Below, piece after piece: positions 32,491 through 43,371 of a DNA stretch of 64,000 nucleotides. The notes under the pieces were generated by a model. That model was not told the origin of the DNA. It made no database searches and worked only from the letters and a program-made list of their open reading frames with translations. The stretch's first letter is position 1; each line of letters begins with the position of its first letter. The translations under genes and the position numbers were made by a program. Source of the DNA: Strobilurus pachycystidiatus (lineage: Eukaryota; Basidiomycota; Agaricomycetes; Agaricales; Physalacriaceae); contig JAHLMK010000006.1 of the NCBI GenBank assembly GCA_019915135.1, forward strand, positions 1,736,001 through 1,800,000, written 5' to 3'.

Positions 32491-35393
32491 TTAGGGCGGG
32501 CTCTCGGACTGCAATTTCTCTAGTATATCCAGACCCTCCTCAAGAGCCTGGCCAACGTCTTCTCGTCTGAAGATCTCCCTCAAGTTCTCATCCAAGTCGA
32601 CCGTCTCGTTGGCCAGCTCGAACTTCCGACCGTCGAAGAAGTTGTTCAGCGGGAACGTAGAGTTTTCGGTGTTGGGGTCCTTGTGCCATTCAAGGACAGC
32701 GCGCATCGTGTCGCAACATTTGGTCCAATCTGGGTGATACGAGCAAAGTCGGTGTAGGTGATGCAGACCATCTCTCTCCTTATGACTCCATTGAGTGCCC
32801 TTCGTTTCGGCGAGCAGGATGATCAAGGCTGACTGAAGATGACGAGTCTCTGAGGTCAAATACTGAGCACTCTGACCCGGGTGCCCGGAAACAAAACTAA
32901 AAATCGGCCAAACGACGACGTCGACGCTAGCCAGATAGAAAGCAACCCATCCTTCTAACAGCGCCTTCAACCAGTTGTCATCCACAAAGATTTGGTATGC
33001 CTCTGATCTGGTCTCTTCGGACAATGCTTTTAGCATGAGAAAGCTCGTACTATGAGTTATGACTCGGATTCGCGAAAATCCTGCCTCATATTCAGAGGTG
33101 TCTAGATCATGAATCACGTCTGCGGGGTTCTGCAATATGTAATGCAGAGGTAGTCGTCGGATCTCGCCTTTCCTAAGCGATGATGAATAGGCCCAAAGTA
33201 CTTCGGGTAGGAAGACACGGCGAAGCTTCCTGTGCGTGAGGTGAGTTTTCTCCTCTGGATATGGCATGGTCCTCTCGAGTACGTGGGTTCTTTCAAGGAA
33301 AGTCTGGAAGGTGTACTGGAGAGAGTAAAGTTCCCTATCATGAACGTCTCGAGCGGTGACGGCCTTCTTCGCTGGTATGTACGAGTGCCGATTGAACAGG
33401 CCAAAAAGATCATTTAGGAGATGAAACATCAGCGGCTCGAGATCTGGATCGCAGCGGCTTGATGATTCTTTGTTGTCAATCAAACCGATATGGTGAAGTG
33501 CGAAATCGCCAGCAGATATGAGAAAACGATGTTCGGCGGGCATCAACTTTGACGGGTCGATATCGAATGGAGCCAAGAATGGGCTAACCAAAATCGCATC
33601 TGCGATACGAGGATCATTGACAATTGGCAACGCCTGCCAAATTTTTGAAGCCGTTGTGCTCGGCCTCTCGAAGGTAGCAAAGCAGCCTGGAAGCAACGCT
33701 CGGAGGATTTGAACACAAAATGATATATCGAGCTTGCCTCCACCATGATTGAACAACTTGTGCGGATGTACGAACAGGTCTCGCCAGATCAGGGGATGTA
33801 AGATCTCTGATGTCGTGTAGCAACTCTTAACGATCTGCGTATAGAAGGTCCTCGAGGTGGTATGCATATGCGCAAAACACAGAACAGCATTGTAGCGGAA
33901 ATTGTGTTCATACAGCGGGAAACCAGGTTGGTCAATCTTCTGGTCATTGTCCGGTCTTGGGAGGAAGATATAGGAGCGATATAGCCGTTCATGCGGCACC
34001 TCGTTGCGCTTTCTTGCATCCTCCATCAATTCCATTCTGCGCTGACCGAGGTCAGCGTTACCCCCCAACGTTCTAACAGCATACTGTTCCACGTTGGGTG
34101 GAAGCCCGCCGATTGCCTGCAATACAACGCTCTGCACGCTGGGGTTTGACGACATTTCGAAAAGACAGCGCAGTGCATCCACAGACACCTCGTCATATTC
34201 ACAGGTAACCGCCTCGACCTCCGCTTTAGCAAGCGAAGGGAGTTCCATAGCAGTCGCAACACGGGCAACAGTGCATGGAGTGGACAGGCATTGCCACAAG
34301 GAGTTGATCTGGTTTCTTAGGTCACGATACACCCTGACACAGAGTTTTGAGCCTTGATACAGGAAACTCGTCAAGGGTGTGCGATAAGGGCATTGGGGTG
34401 AAAGGATGGGCATGATATTGCTGACAAGATAGAGGATACAGACGATTGTTGTAAGGATCGCAATCGTCCACGCTAACGAAGGGTGGAGGGGGATATAAAA
34501 GAGTATGAGGCCAGAGAAGAATAGCGTCAGCGAGACGTGCATGACAATGGGCAGCATCCCGATGATAGCGCGAACACGCCAGCGCTCGAAGCCCATGTAG
34601 CGGAATTGACGTATATGGCTGCGAAGCCCGGGGGTACCAGAGGGTAATGTCATGTAGTGGTGAAGCCATTGCTTGACGAGTACCGCAGCAAGAGCGACGA
34701 TGAGACTTGCCGCGAGACTAACAACCCAGAGGCCGTTCACCCACACGTCGATCGCAGTTGGTTGAAAGTGTGCAGTTGGGTTCACAGAGGGCAACGTGAT
34801 GTTCATGACATTGGCACCGTCGGCCATAGCTAATTGAACCAAGACAATGTCATAGAGGAGGATGGCAGACATCTCAGTGAAGTCTGCTTGGAGGTTCTGC
34901 GACACTTGGACAAGGAAGGAGGTTACGACGGCCGAGAAAAGCCCGGCCTGCGATAGCATGAGCACTATTCGCAAAGACAACTGCTACTCACAAAGACGAG
35001 CATCACGTCGAGTCCATCGCGGGACTCTCCGACCATCATGCGGTCAAACTCGGCTGCCTCTTGGACATACACGCGCCAAACCCTAGCATTTGGCGCTGTC
35101 TCTTCGCAGTACTCGTCCTCGGGGAGCCATTTCTCGTAGTCATCGTCGAAGATTGGGGGAGCGCCTTGCGGAGCCCGAGAAGCTGCCTGGTTCAGCCCAA
35201 AGAGATGCTTTGGGTGCTGATTGGTGGCACTCTGACTGGGGAGCACGGTAGGCGTCTCTGTGGGATGGGGCTCTGCGGGCGCAGTTGGTTCTGTAGTAGA
35301 GGCGGCTCTCGGGTTGGGACGTGGGATCCCTTTTGTAAACTGTCTGCCAGGTGAATCGACGTTGGGCGGTGCAGGCTCCTGAGAGCTGGACAT
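32491..35393 (-). CDS. DUF6535 membrane protein, copy 2, intact
   Basis: Spliced as complement(32491..34947, 34992..35393), 952 aa. The N-terminal 134 residues hold a Pro/Thr-rich start and the DDYEKWLPEDEY and WRVYVQEAAEFDRMM blocks. The first membrane-associated segment, AGLFSAVVTSFLVQ, follows the intron. Further helices are in AASLIVALAAVLVKQW, IVMHVSLTLFFSGLILFYI and TIVCILYLVSNIM. The remaining 650 residues are soluble and mostly helical, ending GQALEEGLDILEKLQSESPP. This is the only one of three local copies with a complete C-terminus. The family is widespread and multi-copy in Agaricomycetes; function unknown. The intron position is identical to copy 1. Confidence 0.9.
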
Positions 35394-35940
35394 TGCTGGC
35401 TGGGTGCTGTCGCATCGCAAGTGAGATGTGAGGTTATGGACTGAGAGACGCGATACGTACAGGGAGTGAGTTAAGGGCTCAGATACTGTTTAGCGCAGCG
35501 AGATACAGAAGAGCACCTATACAGCCACGAACTCGATGTGAGATGAGAGTCGGAAGCAAAAAGGGAACCGTTCCAGAGTCGACCATGTATGGGACCGGCG
35601 TACTTGTGGGTTCGCGTTCTCACAGGTATAGCTATCGCAGCTTTAGATAACAATAGCTATGCATCGACCAGTCTCCATAATGGCGAGGATGTATGTCTGG
35701 CCGCGTCGGTTATGGAACAACATGATCGTTGGTGGTCAAGAAGCCATGTAGTCAGGCACCACAGCTGATCCATTTGTGCACCAACAGCTCAGATTGCTCT
35801 TTCTACTTATCTAAGTGTCTACATCGCCTGGAACATTGGTAGTTAGTTATGTAGGTCGTATATACAATATAATGGCGAACGCGCCCATACAGATGAATAA
35901 AATCAGCCGTGCCCATAGCAGCAAGACTCTAAGCCCCAGA
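35394..35940. other. Spacer between DUF6535 copy 2 and acyltransferase copy C
   Basis: No gene seen. It is homologous, in inverse orientation, to the spacer at 10,690-11,323, so it duplicated together with the flanking genes and holds the DUF6535 promoter. Confidence 0.6.
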
Positions 35941-37868
35941 TCAGGCCAGCAGCCCCAAAACCTCCTTGACGATCCCCTCCGTCTCCTCCCTCTGCCTCAG
36001 CAACGCCCTGACGAGCTTCCTCCCCGCTATCTTAGGCGGCGCCTCCCGAACAACCTTCCCCTCCCTCTCCCGCTTGTCCCAAAACTCCTTCGCCGTATTC
36101 CCATGTCTGCGTATGAACGCGTTGCTGGGTAATGGCGGTGGTATCCTCGTATATGGTGTGATGTCGATGGGTGTGTCAGGTGATAATAATCCCATGAGTA
36201 TGCGATAGGACGCTAGTGCGCTTCGTAGACTGATACAAGACGTTTAACGATGACGAGACCAGAAGAAAGACGAAGAAAAGACATACCGACGATGAAGACC
36301 TGGCGCCAAGGGTGCGTACAAACGCGCTACCACCCAGAAGGCAGTGATGAAAGTCGCAGCCTTTCCCAAGAAGGGCACAGAGGCATATTTGACACCCAGT
36401 TGCTCCCATACCAACCGATTGCAGCTGAACTTGACAAGCAAAGCAGCGATGGCCATCCCGACACCAAGGCCACCTCCAGTAGCGCGCCACTGAGCGAAGC
36501 CTTCCGGTTCTGTCTTCGTCGACAGCAACTTCAGATTGAGCTCAGCCATGATGCATGCAGGGATGTGCAGCACGAGAGTCGGTATGTATAGAGGGAGTAG
36601 AAGGATCGTGCTAAGCGATGGCATAAGGAGGTTAAAGATGTAAAGTAGTGAAGACGTGGATGCTGGTCCAAATGATTGTAGATGGTAATGTGTGAGGCCA
36701 GTGTATTGGAGAAGGGAGTGATATTTGAGCAACGACTCTTTGGCACGTCCGAGAGGCTCAGCAGGATCTGGGCGGGATAGAATATCGACGAAACTGACAA
36801 AGACTAGAGTAAGATTTTGAAAAAAAGGAAAGAACGACGAGACACTTACTGCTGTGAGATTGAAACCCAATCTTTCATAGGTATCTTGCGCTCGTCTCCG
36901 TAAACGATTGCACGCAAGGTCTCCGCGGCATACAGAGTTTCCCAGTCGCTGGCATTGATCGTCATGGAGAACAATTGCTGCTCTATGCGTTGGGTGATCT
37001 TCTTGACGACACCATACGCAATAGTGTCCGGATTAGTGTCGGGCGGTATAGTAAAGATTTCGTTGGCGTATTCTGACAAGCGGATTGGGTCTCCATATCT
37101 TGTCAACGAGGTAAGCGGATGTCAGGGCAATAATCAGGGGCACATACTGCACGCGCACCTGGGATTAGCGGGATTAGCGCAAGCAAATGAGCACGCATTC
37201 GAGGACAACTCACCGAGCTGTCAAACGTGGCTTTCTCTGTGAAGACTAGCGCAAGTGGTATGACCGTCACGGAGCCCTTGATAGGTTTCCCGTCCTCTTG
37301 CTGTTTACGCTGCCATCGCTCGTACTCTACGGCCGCCCAAGCGGTGCCGCTCATGATCTGGACGATGGTGGGTTCGGTGTAGCACGCGCCCTCGGGGAAG
37401 ACGCCGAGCGCGCCATCCGACGCTAGGGCCAGGGAGGACGACTTGAAGAGGGCGGCCTTGGACATGCCGTCATCGCGATTGGGATTGCGCAGGACCGGGA
37501 TAGCGCTGGCCGACTCGAAGAACCAGCGACCGGCAGGATTGGCGAAGAAGGTGGATTTGGCCCAGAAGGATACGATGCGCTTGTGGGGTAGAGTGACGGC
37601 TAGATAGGCAACTGAGAGACAGAATGCGGCGCAAGGGAAGCAGCGTACCTGTTGCAGCCGCGTCGAGGATTTCATTGGGGTGGTTGACCGCTCTGTTTGC
37701 TCGTCGTCAGTAGCTGACGAGTAACAGCGGGTAGAGGACGCACAGAATGAGGGGGCCGTCGTCGGGAACGTTCTCCGCGCCTTCAACGTATACCTCCGCG
37801 TAGAAACCGGCCAATACCCAGACCGATAAGCGGTACAAGATGTGGTAGACGGCCTTGATGTCCTTCAT
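35941..37868 (-). CDS. PlsC-type glycerol-3-phosphate acyltransferase (Sct1/Gpt2-like), copy C
   Basis: Spliced as complement(35941..36229, 36287..36793, 36850..37098, 37148..37158, 37214..37599, 37649..37692, 37744..37868), 536 aa. Acyltransferase boxes appear in order: NHPNEILD in place of the HX4D box (here His-x5-Asp), SAIPVLRNP, and GVFPEGACYTEP with the FPEG phosphate-binding box. Fungal relatives Sct1/Gpt2 add the first acyl chain to glycerol-3-phosphate or dihydroxyacetone phosphate at the ER. Three or four membrane helices lie in the C-terminal half (LSTILLLPLYIPTLVLHI, FITAFWVVARLYAPL). The basic tail contains EFWDKREREGK. Yeast enzymes are longer (about 740 aa), so this is a compact form. 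Exon 4 is only 11 nt and is conserved in copies B and E. Confidence 0.9.
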
Positions 37869-38461
37869 GATGGTCGATGAGCAACGCGGCGGCGACGCTG
37901 TTGGCCTTTGTCATCTAACTGAAGTTCGAAATCAGAAATGCGATGGCTGTCGCGGTGGCCTGGCGCGTGGCAGCCGGTCCCCACAGTGGATGATGGCAGT
38001 TGCAAGACAACATGGCTCGCGATCGGCAGCTTCCTCCTTGTCTTCTCTCCATCACGTCAACTGCCTCTTTTGTTTTATTTTGGCCACATATTCTCTTTAC
38101 GCTGCTGTAATTCTTTTTTCTGTGCGCCACAACCATCGGATCTATACCTCGGATCTTCTCGTCATCAAATCTTGCTGTCAACACAGGATATCCCAACCTG
38201 ATGCTCATAAATCAGTGGCGAACAGAGGTCATGGGCACTAGACAACTGCATTTTCACCATATATATCCAATCATCTACAGCTTTTCTCGGGCGAAGCACC
38301 GTACCGCGATGTCTCGACAGTACTTTCTGATGCACAGAAATATCTACGCTGCTGCGTCCCTTTTCGATGCCACAGTCAGTCGAGACGATACCGGGTACCA
38401 CAGCACTTTGCTGAGTACTTAACCTAACCTCGATGGGTCTTGAAATCCCAAACGGTCTGCA
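37869..38461. other. Divergent promoter space
   Basis: No gene recognised between acyltransferase copy C (-) and RING paralog 6 (+). Confidence 0.45.
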
Positions 38462-39284
38462 ATGCTCCTCGTCAGCAAGTCAAGCTCCTGTGATATCTGC
38501 TACGAGTCCTTCTCCACCTCGACGAGCTCGGAAAAGGCTGCGTACTCCATTCCGTGCGGGCACGTATTCTGCAGAGCGTACGAAATCCCTCCCTCAGCAT
38601 ACCGTTATGCTGACACTCACTTTTATCAAGATGCCTAATCGCCAATAGAAAATCTCAGACCATTAACGCCAACGGAGTCTCCTGCCTTGCGCGCCAGTGT
38701 CCCATGTGTCGGGCACCCTATGCCACCAGGGCTATTCGAAAGCTGCGCGCTCTATACACTGCCACTGGGAACAGCGATCCCAACTTCCGCATTGACGACA
38801 GCGCGTCGGAAAAGCATCATGACGACGAGATGGACATCGTTTGCGCCTACATAGATTGTATGGACGCGCAAGAGTCTGGTTATGATGACTTGAACGGAAT
38901 TTGGACTCGAGTCACCACTGAGGTCCGTAGACGCAAGGCTTCTGGAGAGGTACGCCTACAAACCCTCGACAACCTCGTTTGTACAGTTTGTTGAATAACA
39001 GTCAGGCCTGCCACTATTTCGATAGGGTATCAGAGTTCTACGATGCGTATAACCAGAAACGGATAGCGTCCAACTTCTGGGATGGTCCCAGGCAATATTT
39101 CTCCGATCCAGATCGCCATGATTCTGAATCATGCCCTCCCTGGTAAGTAGGTAGCCTTGCCGTAAACTGTTAGTGCTCTAACGCGTCAGTTCTCAGGTTG
39201 TCTAAATTCGAGGAACCTTGTCTGGGCGTGTCGCGCGCAGAAGTTGAACTATATAAGAGCCAAAGCAAACGCTATACGTACTAA
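38462..39284 (+). CDS. RING-finger protein (RING paralog 6)
   Basis: Spliced as 38462..38577, 38631..38949, 39006..39142, 39197..39284, 219 aa. The RING (residues 10-65) reads CDIC, PCGHVFC, AC and CPMC, with an extended loop (NRKSQTINANGVSCLARQ) between the sixth and seventh Cys, as in paralog 5. AIRKLRAL follows. A short acidic helical region and an end with EVELYKSQSKRY replace the long tails of paralogs 2-5. The acceptor at 39005 is the only one that keeps frame into EACHYFDRVSEFYD. Exon 1 has the same length (116 nt) as in paralogs 1 and 7, and the intron sits at the shared phase-2 position. Paralog 7 lies 290 bp downstream in tandem. Confidence 0.8.
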
Positions 39285-39573
39285 GATCAGGCTCCTTAGC
39301 TTCGCGTATCAATAAAATTGATTGCAGTCCGAAAAATCATCCCCACGAAATTGCAAATTGAAATACCCCACTATCGATCGCCGCACAGCCACGTCCCTTT
39401 CATCTCTGACCATGATATCCTTTGCTTGTTGCTTCCGCTGGGACGAATTCAGGCGTTCTGACAGTTTATCTAGATCTAACATCTAAGCGTTATCGGGGCC
39501 ATCATGATTTAGGTCTTCTCACACGCCCATGCCTTGTGGCTTTTGAGCTCCTTGCTTCCCGCCAACCTCAACG

Positions 39574-40454
39574 ATGCTGTCCCTCGACCCTTCCAGCACC
39601 TGCGATATATGCTACGACGTCTACAACAGCTCTTCTGGAGCCCCGAATGCTCCGCACTCTATACCCTGTGGGCATGTCTTTTGTAAAGAGTGCGTCCTCC
39701 GTCGAGCTGTACGTTAATATGGATCTCATCCGTCCACCGTGACCACAGCTGCTTGATGTCGGTTACGCCTCGTCTGTGTCCGCTGTGCCGACAGCCGTTC
39801 GCGCTGGGAACGATACGCAAGCTGCATCTGGACGTCCCATCGGCATCGGATAAGGACCAAGAGATGGACCTCATCCAGAATTACCTCCGGACGATGGACG
39901 AGTCGGATGAGGACGGTCGGCTGAGGAGTATATGCGCAGAGATCAATGACTGGCTGGGGGGCAGGGTACGTCTATACTTCATCCATCTATCCTGTGAGTA
40001 TATGCTCACAAGGTCGGCTTGTAGGAAGACAGCACGGTCTCTCGCGTAGTGGACCTCAAGGAACGATGCGACCGTCTCCGCTCCCGCCACCACAAAGACA
40101 AACGCCGCATCCAAGCCCTCGAGCTCGCCAACAAACGCCTCGAGAAGATGCCAGCCAGTGCAGACCTGTCCGAGTTACACGCTTTGAAGAGGTGAAACGC
40201 GCACAATCATTATTCAGTCAACATGCGACTGACGCGTTTTTCGCATCCTCTATAGAGAGGTGGAGATGGGCCGTGCGCGTGTCGTTAGCCTCGAGGAGCA
40301 TATTGTTCGATTGGAGAACGGTGCCCTGCCGCACCCCCGCTCGAACCCGCTCCCTACTGCACCGCAGATGGATAAAGTGCTAGATGAGTTGGTCAGGACG
40401 TTGAGGGACGCGATGGATTTGCAGCTTCCCCGTGGGCGGCCTCTGCGGCTGTAA
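39574..40454 (+). CDS. RING-finger/coiled-coil protein (RING paralog 7)
   Basis: Spliced as 39574..39689, 39749..39965, 40025..40191, 40256..40454, 232 aa. The RING (residues 10-49) reads CDIC, PCGHVFC, DC and CPLC, followed by TIRKLHLDV. A segment DLIQNYLRTMDESDEDG and a coiled coil (KERCDRLRSRHHKDKRRIQ, then EVEMGRARVVSLEEHIVRLE) follow. The tail is short. It is the tandem neighbour of paralog 6, and both open M-L-L/S then SSTCDIC-like sequence, which points to a local duplication. Probable E3 ligase. Confidence 0.85.
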
Positions 40455-40655
40455 CTTGCACGATGCATATCTCTATTACATAGTGGTCTTGGGTGATTTC
40501 ATTGGTTGATGTGAACGCGTTTCTGTACTGTACTTATGTACTAAGTAGTCGGCTTCACTGTGCATGAATTGGGCCATATTGGTGCCTGACTATGAGATAC
40601 GAAGTTCCTGTCCACCAACGAGCATGTCGTCTTTTCATCGACCAGCCCTTCTCTC

Positions 40656-40742
40656 ACGGGACGCCACGATGCAGAAGTGAACACTGAAATCCGCTCGAAA
40701 AGGTATTCTGGAACACTTTCAGGATTGAGAGTGCTGGCATTT
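40656..40742 (-). pseudogene. F-box gene 5' fragment (relic)
   Basis: This short stretch matches the start of the F-box-like gene at 53.2-54.3 kb (window 54,230-54,315). It shares GGGACGCCACGA, GCAGAAGT, AATCCGCTCGA and AGAGTGCTGGCATT in order. Read leftward it gives ALSILKVFQNTF beside the gene's ALSILEVFPEEL. Stops follow, and nothing else of the gene is seen. Confidence 0.7.
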
Positions 40743-40973
40743 CGTAGTCATTGTTCATAATCATCAATATACACGGCATGGACCCATTCACTGTCAGGAT
40801 TGCCGGACGCTACTGTGAAGGGTGCATGGTGCAAAATAAGGGGGCTGATGTAGTCGACGCCAAAAGTCTGATGACAAGCACAGGTTGTCGATTTCCCCAG
40901 TCCAGATTATAATGCCCGTAGTATTCCATATGCATAGATGAACAAAGAGATAGAGAGAATGACAGAGTAGCAT

Positions 40974-41934
40974 CTACGAGGACCCACACTTCAGGCCCGC
41001 GCCGCAGAACTGCGCGATGATAATGTACAAGAATACCTAGGAACACAGTCAGACTGTTTGAACGCGTAATGACGCACGAAGCATACATACCAAGAACGCC
41101 ACAACTCCAAGAGCCATAATCTTCTGATTCTTCCACCACATCTGTCTCCGCACCGACTTTGCGCCGCGCCTGAAGGCAGTCGCCTGGCCTGCCATGACGT
41201 CGGTCTTGTCAACTAGCAACTCGATACGCTCCCCGCGGCTGAGGATCTGTTCGACGTTCTGCACCATGATATCCTTGACTTGGTTGAGTTCCGTTTGCGC
41301 GCGTGTGAGTTCATCGGAGGGTGGTGCGGTGTTGTAGGTGTGCATAAGGGAGGAGATAATGGGCCCGAAAGTGCCTTGAAGACCGTACGCGGGCATCGAG
41401 TCGTCCATGGATGAGGAAGATGGCTGGGCCGTGAACTGTGTATCGTTCAGGAATATGAATCGGCGTGAGGAGGTTCAAGACGTGCCTTGCGTTGCAGTTC
41501 GGCTAAGAAAGCGAATGGCATCCGCCTGCGGTTTTGTTGGATAAGAAGAGCGAGTTTGGGAGATCAAACTCACCTTCCAGCAGAGTCATCAGCCATGACC
41601 AGGTACGTGAAACCGCCCTCTGTGACGTAGTGGAATAGGTATTGTTCCCAAGCATAGGTTAGCTTGCTGTGAGTAGGTTTAGGACGATTGGGAAAGAGGC
41701 CTTGATGAGTTTACCTGTTATTGGGAGGTATTTTGGATAGGATAGTTTGGGTAGCTATACTTATGATCAGGCTTATGATGCGCCACGAATATGCGTAAGT
41801 GCATGCCTTGAGAAAAGTCCCGTTTGCCCGACTTGTGGTCGGCCAGAATGGTCGGGCCTTGCGCCACAAGTGCGTGGATCTACGAGACTGTAAGCACGGC
41901 GAGGACAAGAAAGGTTGGGACGAACCAAGGACAT
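40974..41934 (-). CDS. VAMP7-type R-SNARE with longin domain
   Basis: Spliced as complement(40974..41036, 41091..41435, 41486..41525, 41574..41666, 41715..41754, 41807..41879, 41926..41934), 220 aa, the usual length for VAMP7. Residues 1-110 form the longin domain (ALVAQGPTILADH, SKLTYAWEQYLFHYV, FTYLVMADD). The SNARE motif follows, with the R-layer arginine in ILSRGERIELLVDKT and the typical end RRQMWWKNQK. One membrane anchor (IMALGVVAFLVFLYIIIAQF) and a short lumenal tail end the protein. These proteins drive fusion at vacuole and endosome membranes. The first exon holds only three codons (MSL). Two introns, at 41755-41806 and 41436-41485, begin with GC instead of GT, after CAAG and CAAG respectively. 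No GT donor keeps the frame. Confidence 0.9.
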
Positions 41935-42889
41935 GGTGGTTGTGGTTAGAAGACAAGGCTATACGCAACCGACGTCATCGAAGTGATCGGCCGCAATGCG
42001 CCTTCCCACACTCCAAAAAAGGACGCGCGATCGTATTTTCCCGACAAGCCGACGCATCCGTCGCCTGTAGGCGCTCTGGACTTTTGGTGATAGATGAGAA
42101 AGCGACATGAATATCTACGCAGAGAGAGGTATAATATATTCCTTGAACTGCTCCAGCGCCACGAGTTCAGTGTCTCGTCAACGCTGAGGGTATATGTATC
42201 TCGAAAGGATTGAGCAAGTTTTCTCAATCTGACCATTGAGCAGCTATGTAGGACTACGTTGCGGAAACATTCTAGTGCGAGGCTATCATACATTAATTCA
42301 TAGAACTAAACCTCCCAGCCTTATTTCAGTGTACCGATTGAGGGGAAGTGTGGTGAGAAGTTCGTAGTCAAAGATAGAACAAAAGCCCTGGGACACCCGG
42401 CTATACGGTGGGTATAGATACGAAGGGCTCAAAGAAATCTCAATACAGTGCATATCTGACCAGGCTAGTGCAAAGAAGTTCAAGAAACCTAACAAGTTCT
42501 CAAGAGTCAAAGTGATTGACGACTGCTAGACGACTGATTGCCCTTTGAGAGGACCTCTTTGCCACACGTCCCTTCTTCTCGACCGATCGCGTCTGATCGC
42601 GTGGACAAATTAGTTCCTGGCGCCCTTGAGCGCCTCATCTCTCTCTAACAAGACGCGCCGGTCTTCAAGTCTGTACTTCAGCCTCCCATGCTCACCTAGA
42701 CTTGTCCTCGGATCTCCTAGGCTTCACTATATAGCTTCGCGACTGGCGCCAACTCGGTGCAGGCCGCAGGCGCATCGTATCTGATAACGAAAGACTTCTT
42801 GGTCACAAGGATCTGCTTAGACGAATTACGGCTGGTCTCATCGATAAGCCTTGCCTTATCCTTCTCGGTTCCCCCACGACCTGTAGACG
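41935..42889. other. No gene recognised
   Basis: Intergenic between the SNARE gene (-) and the cyanase-N gene (+). Small minus-strand frames at 41,946-42,293 and 42,298-42,510 lack motifs. Confidence 0.4.
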
Positions 42890-42897
42890 TATAAAAG
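42890..42897 (+). promoter_or_regulatory. TATA box of the cyanase-N gene
   Basis: TATAAAAG lies about 94 bp upstream of the ATG at 42984, followed by a pyrimidine-rich stretch and an A/C-rich leader, the layout of a strong fungal promoter. Confidence 0.65.
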
Positions 42898-42983
42898 CCG
42901 AATTCGCGCTTACTCTGCCTCTTCCTCCGATTCCCATCATATACCTACTACACTAACCACCAACCCTTCATACATCATCTACA

Positions 42984-43371
42984 ATGCCCCAGTGCGCTGC
43001 CCTCGCCGCCGCGAAGGAGAAGACCGGTTAGTACCCTACCCATACGTCCGAGTGTCTCCACGTCACGCGCGTGCCCGTGCCACAGGTCTCTCGTACGCCG
43101 CTATCGCACAGAAGCTCGGCACATCCGAGCAGCATGTCACCGACAGTACGCCCTCGAAAAGCCTATCCGACACGATCATTCCGTTAACGTTCCCTTCCAC
43201 ACACAGTCTGCACTGGCAAGACGACGCCCACCGAGACCGAATTCAACAACCTCGCCCGTGTCCTCGGGATCACGTCCTCCGTACGTCCTCTGTGATCATG
43301 ATAGATAATCAGTCGACGCTCATGCTCACGCATGGCAGGTCCCTCACACGGGCGTCCACGCCACTACCTAA
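42984..43371 (+). CDS. Cyanase N-terminal-domain protein without the catalytic domain
   Basis: Spliced as 42984..43026, 43086..43145, 43207..43280, 43339..43371, only 69 aa. It starts MPQCAALAAAKEKTG, then LSYAAIAQKLGTSEQHVTD, TGKTTPTETEF and LARVLGI, which matches the helical N-terminal domain of cyanate hydratase, itself related to lambda-repressor-type helix-turn-helix folds. Full cyanases are about 155 aa and place the catalytic Arg, Glu and Ser in the C-terminal half, which is absent here. All three introns are canonical and the last exon ends HTGVHATT then stop. A DNA- or protein-binding role is possible but unproven. The strong TATA promoter suggests high expression. Confidence 0.8.

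Larger units (their letters stand above)
32445..36240 (-). repeat. Inverted duplication, arm 2 (DUF6535 plus acyltransferase tail)
   Basis: This is the opposite-strand counterpart of 10,395-14,195. Both genes in this arm are intact, and the acyltransferase continues beyond the arm to 37,868, so this arm looks like the source. Its outer edge lies at the point where acyltransferase copy B is cut off. Confidence 0.85.
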
